In this document: positions 45,345-55,949 of the stretch, piece after piece
How positions within the stretch are numbered: the stretch's first letter is position 1
Layout of the letters: each line of letters begins with the position of its first letter
Source: Schistosoma mansoni
Lineage: Eukaryota > Platyhelminthes > Trematoda > Strigeidida > Schistosomatidae
Length of the DNA: 64,000 bases
Direction of reading: 5' to 3'
Assembly: GCF_000237925.1 (NCBI RefSeq)
Contig: NC_031495.1
Coordinates: forward strand, 37,724,210 to 37,788,209
Notes under the pieces: model-generated
Told to the model about the DNA's origin: nothing
Database searches by the model: none
What the model saw: only the letters and a program-made list of their open reading frames with translations
Translations under genes and position numbers: made by a program

Positions 45345-45590
45345 AAAATATCGTGGATTGGTTGAAGTTAGACATTAACACCAACGGATGCCGGCTCAGT
45401 GATCTATCAGTTAAGCGCTCTGGCGCGAGACTGTTAGGTCCTGGGTTCGAATCTCGCGAGTGCGGGATCGTGGATGCACACTGCTGAGGAGTCCCATAAT
45501 AGGACGAGTTGGCCATCCAGTGCTTTTAGGTTTTCCATGGTGGTCTAGCTTCAGTTGACTCATGATTTCAACTATGAAAATACCAAAATA
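45345..45590 (+). mobile_element. SINE family 1, GAGTT subfamily
   Basis: Clear tRNA-like A box 'GGCTCAGTGATCTATCAG' and B box 'GGTTCGAATCTCG'. The hammerhead (45480-45526) has stem I and CTGAGGA but carries GAGTT in place of GAAAC, as does the copy at 52035-52410. It ends 28 bases before the GPCR TM6 exon. Confidence 0.75.
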
Positions 45591-45618
45591 TTTTTGTTTT
45601 TTTTATTCTATTTTGTAG

Positions 45619-45748
45619 AAAAACAGTTAAAGCTAGTTTAACTTTAATGCCATTACTTGGAATACCGGAGATCATTTTCATTACACCTTATCATCCATAT
45701 TTAAAACCAGGATTTGATATTATTAATGCATTTCTTACTTCAACTCAA
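45619..45748 (+). CDS. Class B1 GPCR exon: TM6, third extracellular loop, start of TM7
   Basis: Acceptor TTCTATTTTGTAG, donor GTAAGT. The first base completes Val; then 'KTVKASLTLMPLLGIPEIIF' (TM6 with the class B 'PLLG' kink), loop 'ITPYHPYLKPGFD' and 'IINAFLTSTQ' leading into TM7. It leaves in phase 0. Confidence 0.92.
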
Positions 45749-45794
45749 GTAAGTAGAATTTAATTAAAGTAAAATTAAGACTAATTATTATTAG

Positions 45795-46000
45795 CAAAGA
45801 TGGATAGTGGCTAAAAGTGGTGGAATCCAGTTTGATGCACGTCTCGTCCTATTTGGGACTCATCAGCTGGATGTACTTGGATCTCAGAGTTAATGTTCAT
45901 TCTGGGACTCGAACCCAGTACCGTTCGCTTTAAACGCCATCGCGTTATCCCCTCAGCTACTGAGTCCTGATAGCCAGTTGTTTGTGCAATGGGGTGAAGT
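45795..46000 (-). mobile_element. Hammerhead SINE, family 2
   Basis: Minus strand: 'AGCAAAGATGGATAGTGG' end, hammerhead 45820-45868 with CTGATGA and GTCC/GGAC but GAGA in place of GAAA, B box region and A-box-like 'GGACTCAGTAGCTGAGGGG'. Inactive by one core change. Confidence 0.65.
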
Positions 46001-46004
46001 TTGA

Positions 46005-47000
46005 ATTTACTTGATATTATTGCTACGTCCTTGATCTGTTGTTATATCTGAAGCGGTTTCGAATTCACTTAGTCAGCGAACGGAACAAAAACTTGTGACT
46101 GGAGACCAATAAGCTAGTTATTCTGACTCGTCACAGACCCAGCTAACTAAAGTGAGAAGTCCAAGTTGGAACTTGGGAAAGATATATTTCGTAAGCAGCC
46201 AGAAGCACAAGCAATTGCAATAGGAAGAAATCAAACGTATATATACAGCATAAAATTGTCTTTGGAAAGCATTACAAAATAGCACACTAAAAGATAGAAC
46301 GGACCAATAGCGTTTAAGATATTTTCAAGTGGGAAATACAATTTGAAGATGAAATAAGCGCTTTTGGCGCGAAAACAAAGAAATTCAAATCTTCTAGATA
46401 AAATTACAAAAATCAGTCATTTACCAAGTGAGTTCTGGAGATTTAACATCCCCAAAATCTGTCTACCCACTTTAGTGCAGAGGATAACTTATCTAACGTA
46501 GATTAAGACCTTGACGCAATAAGCTGACTGGTTTAACCTTGAGGCGAGTATGCGTATGTTCGAAGTAAGATCAACTGCTTGAGGTAGATAGACGAGAACT
46601 ATTCTATCCCTTGATTGACTGGCAGGAATGAAATAGAAGACAAGACAACTGGAATACTACTTGATTTATTCCCAATTCCGATCTGGTTCCCGATTTCAGA
46701 TTAGTGTAAAAAGATGCATGAATAGTATAGATGATTAACCCGACCACAACGTATAACAATCAGGAAAATACAATTATGTCCAAAACTGGGGAATTAGAGT
46801 AGAAAAGGTTACGTCTAAATTTACAATAGCTTTGTAATAGAAAAGGCTATGGCAGTGAATCATATATCAAACGAAAGCTTATGAGCTGTAGTATAAACTA
46901 TGGACAAAAGTAAATATTACTGTTTTAAAAGCTTTGAATGAAATGAAATAACGTCTCCCAAAAATAGCTTCCGTAGTTTGTTAAAGGCTTCTTGTTTCTC
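46005..47000. repeat. Repeat family D, containing an LTR insertion
   Basis: Left of 46040 and right of 46457 it matches 33880-34400 closely ('ATTCCCAATTCCGATCTGG', 'GAATGAAATGAAATAACGTC'). The insert at 46040-46457 splits it at the 'GATCTGT/CTACC' junction. Confidence 0.65.
46040..46457. mobile_element. Solo LTR-like fossil, type E, nested in repeat D
   Basis: 418 bases flanked by TCTGT at 46035-46039 and 46458-46462 (5-bp duplication, usual for LTR retroelements), beginning TGTTATATC. Related to 23345-23735. A TATATATAC core-promoter-like stretch is near 46241. No internal coding sequence. Younger than the repeat D copy it sits in. Confidence 0.65.
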
Positions 47001-47960
47001 TGTTCACATCAATTATCTATAATCTAATCAATAGTCATAGACAGTTGTTTTGTTCTAGTATTGAATTTCTCAACAGGGAGTAGCTACAACTTCATAGAAC
47101 GGGATTAAACCTGGAACTTTGTTGTTTAATTGAGAGTGCTTAAAATTTAGATCCGTATGGCAAGAATCGTAGATGATCACTGGTCCAAAATCCGATACTA
47201 GGATAAAATAGGTGTCTAATGTTTCCTGTTTACAAATTAGGATCAATTCATGAAGTAAACTCTGTAATTCGACAGTTTTCACAAGAATGGAAAAATTGAA
47301 ATATTTTCTTATATATTATTATAATAAGACTGATGACCAGGATTTATCAACAGTAGGTGGATACGCGATCGATACGTTATACAAAGACTATATAATGTTA
47401 TATTAGATACAAAATTCCCAATCAAACATACCGATCAGAGTATAGGGTCTTAGATAATACTTTATTCAATACAATAACAAGTAGTCCATATACATAGTGA
47501 ATCCATAGTAGAATACGAGGAAAGGAAATCACATACTTAATAATCAGTAAACTGAATACCTGTCTGTCCACATCCAGTGGTTGATTACATGTTATTTTTC
47601 CCCTGGTATACATCAATTATGATAAGAATCTGATCGATTTAAAGATGTATGTAACCATTTATTGTTATCAGTCAGATAACTATGAAAAAGTAGGAAAATA
47701 CTACAAGCTTGATTTGATCATTGATGAAACTAATAGGCTCTACATCCTATTTGAAGACGTATGAATTAACGATGACAAAATCTTCCATAGATTTGATATA
47801 ACGGAAAATACAAGTTTATAGTTAGTCCTATACTGGACACTAAGTACTAAATAATGACCAGTAGTAAGTACTAAACACTATTTCATTAGACTGATCAATA
47901 GATAAATTTAAGAAATAGATTACTGTACTTGATCACATGATGAACTCAACGCCATTATTG
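47000..47960. other. Intronic DNA, nothing recognised
   Basis: No exon, SINE or other repeat recognised. Confidence 0.3.
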
Positions 47961-47961
47961 A

Positions 47962-48018
47962 TTACTTACTTACTTACGCCTGTTACTTCCAATGGAGCAT
48001 AGGCCGCCGACCAGCGCC
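47962..48018 (-). mobile_element. SR2 LINE 3'-end fragment
   Basis: Reversed GTAAGTAAG tail and 'GAGCATAGGCCGCCGACCAG'. About 57 bases. Confidence 0.75.
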
Positions 48019-48347
48019 ATTATCGATAAACGACCAAAATCCACATCTAGATCAGAACTAGTGTTTATTAATATGTAATAAAAAGTAATGAACAAAAATC
48101 TAGTCCATTTTACATAGAAGATCGTCTCATATATTCAGTATGGAAGGATATGTTTGCCTTCACTCGTTGATCATTCAGAGAATACTTACATCCGACAAAT
48201 CAACAAGTATGGAGAATCCCTCTAGTAATGTACACCATATATTCTATATATAATGATCTACTCATGACGAAAAATTAAATCTAACAAAATCCTCAGTTCA
48301 ACAGCTTGAAACTTTGTTTCATTTACTGTAAAAATAGTGTCATTTTG

Positions 48348-48455
48348 ACCTAAAGGAGTCCCACAACAGGACGAAACGGCCGTCCAGGGTTTCCAGGTTT
48401 TCCATGGTGGTCTAGCTTCAATTGACTTATGATTTCAACTACTGAAATTACTAAA
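48348..48455 (+). mobile_element. SINE family 1, 3' end only
   Basis: Begins inside the ribozyme (AGGAGTCCCACAACAGG), keeps stem II, GAAA and stem III 'CGGCCG', then the tail. The CTGA side is lost, so it is 5'-truncated. Confidence 0.7.
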
Positions 48456-48539
48456 GGTTATCATATTCACAAATATCACTTTCTGTTTTTAAAATAATGA
48501 GATAATTCCAATCATTGCAAACTGATTTAAAATTCCTAC

Positions 48540-48740
48540 CTGTTGCACATGTGAGTGACTATCTGGACTCAGTAACTCTGTGGTAACACTTTGAGAGTTT
48601 GGAATGGAAGTCATTGAGTTTGATACCCGTAGTGAACATCAATATCGAGATAGGATGGGTACATCCAGCTGATTAGTCCCAAATGGAACAAAACGCACAT
48701 CCTGGATTTTACTCCTGACCAAGATTTACCTATGCTATGC
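48540..48740 (+). mobile_element. Hammerhead SINE, family 2, decayed
   Basis: A-box-like 'GGACTCAGTAACTCTGTGG', B box region and ribozyme remnant at 48668-48715 ('CTGATTAGTCCCAAATGG', then AACAAAAC). Dead core. Confidence 0.6.
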
Positions 48741-49729
48741 AACTTGATACGAAGTAAGTTATTGTCTTATGTGCACGTTTGTTCGGAAACATGGAGCTAA
48801 GTTCCTAGAAATAAATAATACTATGGTGTCTTAGAAAAAACTTTATTGAGGTATTATTCTACTTTATCAACTTAGATTCTAGTCCTCAAATTACATTACT
48901 TTGTCTATTAAGGTTATTACCATACTGTTTCTTGTATAGAAATGACTTTATTATAGAACAGAAATTGATAAATCTTCTGACTGAACGCTTGAATCGGTTT
49001 CTTAAGCTCTTCAAATAACTCCAGGCTAAATCTGCACGACAACTTGAACATGAGAGAAAAAGCGTGAAATATGGTAAGAACTCATTACTCCAAGGATAGT
49101 TTATGTACAGAAAATCGAGGATATTTATGACATTTCAGATGGCCTTGGACTTCTGGAAGGTTCTGGAACCCTACTAAACATAGTGGCAGGATAGGTAATT
49201 ATCCAATCAGAAAAGTGATACGCGACTTTTCACTTCCTAGATGTTACTGAGACACTTCTATTCAATGCTCATTGGACGAAATGTTTCCTAACGTTTTCAG
49301 GGCCTCTTTGGGCTTTTTTCGAGCAATAATCTGGGTCTCCCCAACAGAAATGAACCGTCGGTCAATAATAGAAATCATATAAATAGTTTTTTTCTAATCT
49401 AACCTTAAAGGAAGATTATCCACAACCAGAGACACTCATCGTTAATCTCTTAAACTGTGTGTTGCTGAAAACTACTGACTAAGTTCAGCTACGTTTCCTG
49501 GTTGCCCGATTCCCATACACATACATACTTCCTACACGCTTGCCCAATTTGTTACATGAATGAGAAACTAAGAATGATTCAAAAGTTGTTGATGACAAAC
49601 TGAGTATTGTACACAAATCATTAGTATATATCTATTCTTCCTACTGGCTTAGATAAGGACATATGAGTAAGAATTTGACCAAATTAATAAGTGGGTTCAT
49701 TCGATAGCACTCATTACTTATCATCTCTT
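48740..49729. other. Intronic DNA, nothing recognised
   Basis: No feature supported. Confidence 0.3.
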
Positions 49730-49990
49730 ATCTAGCTCTTAACCTTAAGAGAGCATGTGAACACATACACGTGATATCGCTAGACGTTTTTAGTTTATCA
49801 TCATTACGTAAATAAACACTTTCCACAGTGGGCCAATCGAAAGTCGCCAAACGATGTAGTGTTGTGCCGATCAAAAGTGCGCATTTGATTGGCCAATAAA
49901 TGGCCTTATTTTCCGAATATATATATACGGGTGCTAATGCTCTCACCCTTAGTCTCCATATTCAGTAGCCATTCAGGGTTTTACGTATAG
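49730..49990 (+). promoter_or_regulatory. Promoter-like block with TATA run
   Basis: Contains 'CCAATCGAAAGTCGCC' and 'GATTGGCCAATAAATGGCC' (CCAAT-like, one in inverted pair), then 'ATATATATATACGGG' at 49917-49931, and a less AT-rich stretch after it. It could be an LTR promoter or a chance arrangement inside GPCR intron 5; no downstream gene was found. Confidence 0.25.
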
Positions 49991-50175
49991 GAAAATAGCG
50001 TATTAGTATCAGTCTCAGACGTCGCGTGTTCGCTCACCAACTTTTAGCAGCCCAGCACTTGTCATCATAACATTATTGGATTGTAATATGATAGTAGAAG
50101 TGTCTGTTATTCATTAATTTATTACTATATAAGTAGAGTAATTAATGTTTTTATTCTATTCATTTGTCTTTTTAG

Positions 50176-50217
50176 GGAATATGGGTTACTTTACTATATT
50201 GTTTCCTAACAAAAGAG
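50176..50217 (+). CDS. Class B1 GPCR 42-base exon: TM7
   Basis: Acceptor TTTGTCTTTTTAG, donor GTACGT. It encodes 14 residues, 'GIWVTLLYCFLTKE', phase 0 on both sides. A 42-base TM7 exon at this place is an old class B1 feature; in vertebrates its skipping yields receptor variants lacking 14 residues of TM7. Confidence 0.93.
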
Positions 50218-50282
50218 GTACGTTTAAAAGCTACTGATTGTTATGATAATCTCATGATGAATCTTCCCCCACATGTTTTTTT

Positions 50283-50575
50283 GGCGAGACAACAATTTAT
50301 GGACGAACCAATCAGACTTAATATAACAGATCGTGGAATTTGACGCGAAATCCATCCATCCATTTGACTAAATAGTGTTTTGGCATTATAGCTGATGTCA
50401 TTTCGTGATGAAAACGCTAAATCTAATTCATAACCCTAACAATCAACTGTAGATCATAATTCTAATTCCTCACACTGATTTGTAACCTTCAGTTAGTCTT
50501 AGTTACTAGGTGGACACTCTCAAGGTCACTTTAGCGTCTTTCAAAGGTCGTCCATAAATTATAATCTCACCAAAA
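50283..50575. mobile_element. Short non-autonomous Merlin-type element
   Basis: 293 bases with inverted ends (GGCGAGAC...TTTATGGACGA against its complement at 50550-50575). It has no coding sequence and shows the uninterrupted form of the copy at 38841-39556. A target duplication is not evident. Confidence 0.65.
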
Positions 50576-50699
50576 GCTTTTATAAATAGATGGTTTATGG
50601 AAAAAAACACAATAATATTACAAACTGTAAGCAGATTTTACATAGTCAATGAGTCTATTTAAATCTTCCACTGCTTACTCTCGCTGTAATGTAGTGTCC

Positions 50700-51160
50700 T
50701 TAGCCTGGACCAACAAATGATACGTTATAACCGACACAGTTAATCTTGAGTTAACAGACCCTTCACTCCTTATGTTTATCCACACCCTGGAGTCCAAAAC
50801 AGAAGACTTCAGTCAAGCTACCCATCCTAGCATCCATCCTAAACACACATGGATTTATATACAGATGTACCAGACTACATCATACCATAAAATAGAAAAC
50901 CATAGTTATACATAAACAGGCCAAAAGTGTCAGTAAAATCCAGATATGAAAAGGATGAATGTTAACTGGAAAGGATTGCCCAGGACAGGGTTGGATGGAG
51001 AATACTGGTGTGTGGCCTATGCTCCTCGACGAGGGGTGACAGGCGTAAGTAAGTAAGTAAGTAAATACTCGTCTCGTCATAACAGTATTATGTTCACTAG
51101 GTGTGTTATATTTTCCGTAAGATAACTCACCAAAGGTCAATCTAAGTCAGAAAACTATCC
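50700..51160 (-). mobile_element. Solo LTR-like fossil, type C, with an SR2 fragment inside
   Basis: 'CATACCATAAAATAGAAAAC' and 'ATTTATATACAGATG' follow the type C order; 50943-51064 is an inserted LINE piece. Diverged. Confidence 0.4.
50943..51064 (+). mobile_element. SR2 LINE 3'-end fragment
   Basis: 'AACTGGAAAGGATTGCCCAG', 'GGCCTATGCTCCTCGACG' and the GTAAGTAAGTAAG tail. 5'-truncated. Confidence 0.85.
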
Positions 51161-52030
51161 TGGCTCCAAGGGATATTTACAAATTAAAAAACACTCATGC
51201 ACCAATAACAATCTATTCTCATCACAGACAAACACAAAAATGACCAGTCCTAACATAACCGAACAGATAAACAGTGCATCAACTAATAAGAGAATAGCAA
51301 ATTTACAGCTCACTAATGAAATACATGGGTGATATTGTACTATATAACTAAAACTAGTTACTCATGAGTACTACAGTTAAACAGTGATAGCTGTTATTAA
51401 AATATGAGTCTTTTGATGAATTGATTCTTCTGGAAATGGATTCATCAGCTTCTTTTAGAAAATAAACTTTTTATTACCCCAAATCACTGTTCGCTTGTAT
51501 TCACAACTATTTCCGATTGTTGGTTAGCCTAATCCATAGAATGAGATACTGGTTTACTGGATAATGATCTACAAATTATTATAACCTAGAGTTTTAGACT
51601 TCATTTGAAGTAACCCGAGAACAAATAAACTTTCCTTTCTTTATCATCTAAAATATATGAACTGTCGCTAGCAATTCGGTGTAGGACACATTTCTTTTCT
51701 ACCTATTTGGTACCCTTCAATTGAATGTACTTACAACATCCTAGTGTCAATGTTTACATAAGGGCTCGAACCCAATGGCTTTACCTTCATCTAAATCGTT
51801 AACATGAAGTTCACTCATAAAATTCATATTTCAGTTTTAATCATTCCTCTTGACTTCTTTTTTCTTATTTCATATTTTGGCCCTTAATACTGTCATTTGC
51901 TTTGCATTTTTATTCGTTTTGTTGATTGAATCTTTTGTGTTGATGTTAAGTAATGAAACCATTGAACAGAGAGTCTCTCTCTATCTCTGCGATCTTTACA
52001 CACATCCATTGCCTATCAATGTGATCCTTT
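51161..52030. other. Intronic DNA, nothing firmly recognised
   Basis: A decayed SINE-like stretch near 51690-51800 ('GGGCTCGAACCCAATGG') may be a family 2 remnant. The 80-codon frame at 51850-52092 has no support. Confidence 0.3.
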
Positions 52031-52034
52031 ATTA

Positions 52035-52410
52035 TCATATTATCATGCGCTCACTAGTGACTGACTTTAAGAGATATTTCCTGGAGTTCTAGTGAGAAGT
52101 AGTGACCAGTGGAATTCAACCAGGTCTGTTGTGAGATATCAACTCACTGAAGACAACGGTGAACGGTTGCTCGAGTTCATAGATCGGTTGAAGTTAGACA
52201 TTAACACCGTTGGATGCCGGCTAAGTGGTCTATCGGTTAAGTGCTCTGGCTCGAGACTTGTAGGCCCTGGGTTTGAATCTCGTTCGCGAGGTGGGATCGT
52301 GGATGCGCACTACTGAGGAGTCCCACAATAGGACGAGTTGACCGTCCAGTCCCTCCAGGTTTTCCATGGTGGTCTAGTTTCAATTGACTCATTAATTCAA
52401 CTGTAAAATT
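52035..52410 (+). mobile_element. Full-length SINE family 1, GAGTT subfamily
   Basis: Leader from 'CTCACTAGTGACTGAC', A box 'GGCTAAGTGGTCTATCGG', B box 'GGTTTGAATCTCG', hammerhead 52302-52350 with CTGAGGA and GTCC/GGAC but GAGTT in place of GAAAC. Its core defect is shared with 45345-45590. Confidence 0.8.
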
Positions 52411-52789
52411 ATTCACATTTAATCAGATAAGAATAAGAAAAGTTGAGGAATTATTTGATAATAATTTGCATAACTGAAGCAAAGTTATTTGATTAATGAC
52501 TGTTGAGTAACTTACAATCGCTCAATAATTGGGTACAATACTCAGTGGTTAAAATAACTCGATAGGTAGTTGAGTCTGTGAAATAACGAGACGCTTGTTT
52601 GTCTAGGACGAACGACTAAATGACTTTATTGCATATATGATTAACCCGCATTGTATTAAATACGCAGCTAACTGAATAATCTACCACACTTCAGTTCAAC
52701 TCAGATTAAAATTGCGTTATCTGCCTGGCTAGCACGTATAATAATTGATAAGTCAGTCAAGCACAAAGGGTAGAAAAAATAGATGAGAA

Positions 52790-53100
52790 ACTGTGACCAG
52801 TGATGCTAAACTGTGTCAGATTTGAGGAAGGTACCTCTGAAGAGAGTGGGAGATGATCGCGCAATATCGTGAATTGATTGGAGTTAAAGTTGTTCAGCAA
52901 TGGATCCTGACTCATTTGTCCAGAGGTTAATTGTTCATGTGCAAGGCCAATGGTCCTGGGTTCAATTTCCGGTCGTAGATGCTCATCACTACTGAGATGT
53001 CCCATACTAAAAAAAAACAGCCGTCCAGTACTTGCAGGTTCTTAGAGGTTGTGTAATTTTGATCAATTCGTAATTTCAATGAAATTCAACAATGTCAAGT
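52790..53100 (+). mobile_element. Decayed SINE, family 1 variant
   Basis: Leader ('GGGAGATGATCGCGCAATAT'), A/B box remnants ('GGTCCTGGGTTCAATTTCC') and a ruined ribozyme. Shares its leader variant with 59690-59930, so both belong to an older branch. Confidence 0.55.
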
Positions 53101-53389
53101 TTTATCTCCTTCTTAAAAATACTTGTAATGGAGAGTTAAATGTTAAGAAGACTTCGTGTTCACTCGAAGTTATCCTTAATTTATAATATTCCTTCATCTT
53201 CAAAGAATACTGATACTACCTTACATATTTGAACTCACTATTCGTTATCACAATTGGTTAAGTATATTAGAGACTAATATTATATTGTGTAGTCTTCAGT
53301 GATAAACAAATTCTGTGGATAACTGTTTTAATGTCCCTACTTAACCACATACAGAGTGACTTTATATTACTATTAAATCAAAAGCATTT

Positions 53390-53525
53390 GGAACAAAGAT
53401 GGATGATGAATACTGCTGGAATCCAGGACTCACATTTTGTCCTATTTGAGGTTCATCGGCTGGATGTACCTACATCCAGAGTTGATGTTCACTCCAATAT
53501 TTGAATTTAGTATTTTTCTCTTCAT
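53390..53525 (-). mobile_element. Decayed SINE, family 2, partial
   Basis: 'ACAAAGATGGATGATGAATA' end and ribozyme remnant (53432-53478). The B box is lost. Confidence 0.5.
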
Positions 53526-53829
53526 CATCTCTTATGGATAACCTTTATGATAAACCTTCATATCTTTAAGGAAGTATCATTTTCTTGAACATTATAGAAA
53601 AGTTACAGTAATCTGATATCCTTAATTGAATAGTGATCCTTCTAGATTACATCTAACAGTCTGACAAATGTAGTCTTTCACGAGTGAAGTTAACCTGGAT
53701 GAGCAATGATTTTTCAAATTTAATTAAATGTTATCAACACCGAAAATCAAACAGTATGGAACTATTAGTATAGAAGATTTTGTGGAGACTTAGACTCTAC
53801 AGAATACATCATGAACTAACCTCATCCAG

Positions 53830-53985
53830 ACAATCATTAAAAAAGTAGAAAGTTCTAGATATCTGTTTCGTCATAGGATGGAATCCCTTGCCAGTGTGCT
53901 TCTACGACCCTACCGAGGCAGTGAACGCAGGATATTTAGGTTACATGGCGAACCCTTAATCTTAAAACAACTGAGATCATATGAA
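53830..53985 (-). mobile_element. Decayed SINE, family 1, partial
   Basis: Ribozyme remnant around 53855-53900 and a degraded tRNA-like part ending 'CAACTGAGATCATATGA'. Confidence 0.45.
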
Positions 53986-54072
53986 TAGACTAACTTTACA
54001 AGAAAATTTTGTTTTCAGATATTTTGATAATTTGTTAAAAATGTTTATTTATCTAATGACTATTTTGTTTTA

Positions 54073-55253
54073 GAACAACATATGTAAGCGAACAATATTG
54101 TTTTCCCATCATATTAAAACAATTATTATTGATACTTTAAGTCAGGAACTGCAATTTATCTATAACTCACTGACGGAGATCGGCTACCCTGCTGCGTTCA
54201 TCAAAAAGTACATGTATGATACAAGGAAGAAGTCGGAGATTTCAACTGTTCGTAAGAAGCCTCTATACATGAAATTACCATTCAACGGGGATGTAGCTAG
54301 TGAAACTCTGAAAGATAGGTTAACAAAAGTAATTAGTAGAACTTTCTACGCAGCCTATCTCGCATTGACTTTCTCGAGTCGACCAGTGATGTTTACTCAA
54401 ACGAAGGATAAGTTACCTGAGTTGGCCTCCTCTATGTGCATTTATAAGTTCAGCTGCTCCTGTGGAGATAGCTATATCGGGAGTACTACTAGGCAACGTA
54501 ACCAACGAATGAGTGAACATCTACCAGCATGGTTTGGAAAGGGCCAAATAAAAACAATACGCAGTTCTATCTTGGCACATCTAATTGATAGTGGTCATAT
54601 TGTTGATAAATTGAAATCATTTCAAGTGATCTATCGTATACCTCCATCATTTCCAAACGGAGTTCGCTCCCGTCTACTTCATTTAGCAGAAGCCATAGGA
54701 ATTCGTACATTCCATCCCAATTTATGTGTACAGAAGAAATTCGTAACCCCCCTATCCCTTCCATGGCCGGACATAACTTAATAAATGACATTATTATTAT
54801 TTGTAAAAAATTTTATTTTGGTTATCATTTTTTTATTTAATTTTCTACCTCTTTCCGTTTGTATTCTTCACTATCTATTTACTTACATACTTCTTATTAC
54901 GTAATGATTTTAATGTTTTGTGATCACCATGGTAAGTCTATTTACCCACGTTTGACCTCTTAATTCTCAATGTTTAATTATTGATAAGACTTTTGTTATC
55001 GTAATTTATTATCCTTATTACTACTCTCAGTACACATGTCTTCCCACTATCAACTTGTACTATTAACTATTATTATGCTTGGTAACGTATTCTATTTCAT
55101 TGTGATTAATATTGACTCAAATAGCCTTGATTGGTCTAACATTTTCATATAAATATTCATGTATATGTAGAGTAAAGCCTGACGACGATCTAACTGAAAA
55201 CAATATTGTTCGCTTACATATGTTGTTCTAATTTTCACAATGGGAATCTTTAA
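54073..55253 (+). mobile_element. Penelope-like retroelement, 5'-truncated, with inverted ends and 12-bp target duplication
   Basis: Flanked by TATTTTGTTTTA at 54061-54072 and 55254-55265. The open frame at 54098-54781 (227 residues) holds the C-terminal part of a Penelope polyprotein with a GIY-YIG endonuclease: 'YKFSCSCGDSYIGSTTRQRN', 'LAHLIDSGHIVDKLKSF' and 'RLLHLAEAIGIRTFHPNLC'. The reverse transcriptase is absent. A ~32-base terminal sequence (54074-54105) recurs inverted at 55196-55227; a 26-base tail follows. It lies in the last GPCR intron, sense direction, ending 20 bases before the exon. Confidence 0.88.
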
Positions 55254-55273
55254 TATTTTGTTTTAATTACTAG

Positions 55274-55375
55274 GTAAGAAGACAATTCAGAAAACAATTG
55301 AAAACACGTACATTACGTACTAGTCTTCATCCACATCGAAGGTCTGCTCGTATGAATAAACGTCAATCATCATAA
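55274..55375 (+). CDS. Class B1 GPCR last exon: cytoplasmic tail
   Basis: Acceptor TTTTGTTTTAATTACTAG. It continues 'KE' of TM7 as 'VRRQFRKQLKTRTLRTSLHP', then 'HRRSARMNKRQSS' and TAA. 'EV-R-R-x-x-R' after TM7 is the conserved class B helix-8 start. The tail is very short (33 residues) and strongly basic, with a few Ser/Thr. Confidence 0.92.
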   Translation, partial: VRRQFRKQLKTRTLRTSLHPHRRSARMNKRQSS

Positions 55376-55428
55376 AGTCATCAATTGTGTAAGCGTTTTT
55401 TAACGTTTTCTAAACACAATGGCACGCT

Positions 55429-55794
55429 TTATAAGCAAAGATGTATAGTGGCTAGCAATGGAATCCAGGACGCGTGTTTCGTACTATTTGGGACTCGTCA
55501 GCCGGATGTCTCTGCACCTCAGAGTTGATGTTCACTCTGGGACTCGAACCTAGTACCTTTCGCTTCAAACTCTGAGATGCAGGTACATCCAGCTGACGAG
55601 TCCCGAACAGGATGAAACGCGCGTCAAACTGGATTCCACTGCTAGCCACTATCCATCTTTGCTTATAATGATTGTGAATTAAGGCTATATTGAGGCAATA
55701 CGCACAGTATGCACATATGCCAATTAGAGACTGACCAGTTGCAGTCCTAAGCATCAATGGGAAGATTCAAACCAACAATACTAAGTGAATTCAG
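55429..55794. mobile_element. Fold-back SINE, family 2, inserted whole with 11-bp target duplication
   Basis: Flanked by AATGGCACGCT at 55418-55428 and 55795-55805. Two halves face each other: TTATAAGCAAAGATG at 55429 mirrors 55653-55667. The left half has a hammerhead on the minus strand (55463-55507: CTGACGA, GAAA, GUC, stem I ATCCGG/CTGGAT; one stem II mismatch). The right half has one on the plus strand (55587-55634: CTGACGA, GAAA, GUC; three extra A before the stem I strand). A 127-base tail follows. Confidence 0.88.
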
Positions 55795-55949
55795 AATGGC
55801 ACGCTGTAAAGTGAACAAATGAAATCAAAACAAAAGCCTCATATTCTGAATTGATCCTTGGAATTTAACAGTAAAGTTCATATTCTCGAAGGCTCAATTG
55901 TTCAATTAAGTTTTACCATATGAATTAAGAGTAAAATGTTTCTCACAGG

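Noticed and set aside
45345-45480. Genuine tRNA genes at A/B box matches (here and in about 20 other places)
   Set aside because: They are heads of SINEs: no complete cloverleaf with acceptor-stem pairing, and each is followed by the SINE ribozyme region.
48348-48455. Active hammerhead
   Set aside because: The CTGA side of the core is missing; only the GAAA side and stem III remain.
54098-54781. Host nuclease gene
   Set aside because: The GIY-YIG frame lies between inverted ends and a target duplication and matches Penelope-type polyprotein tails.
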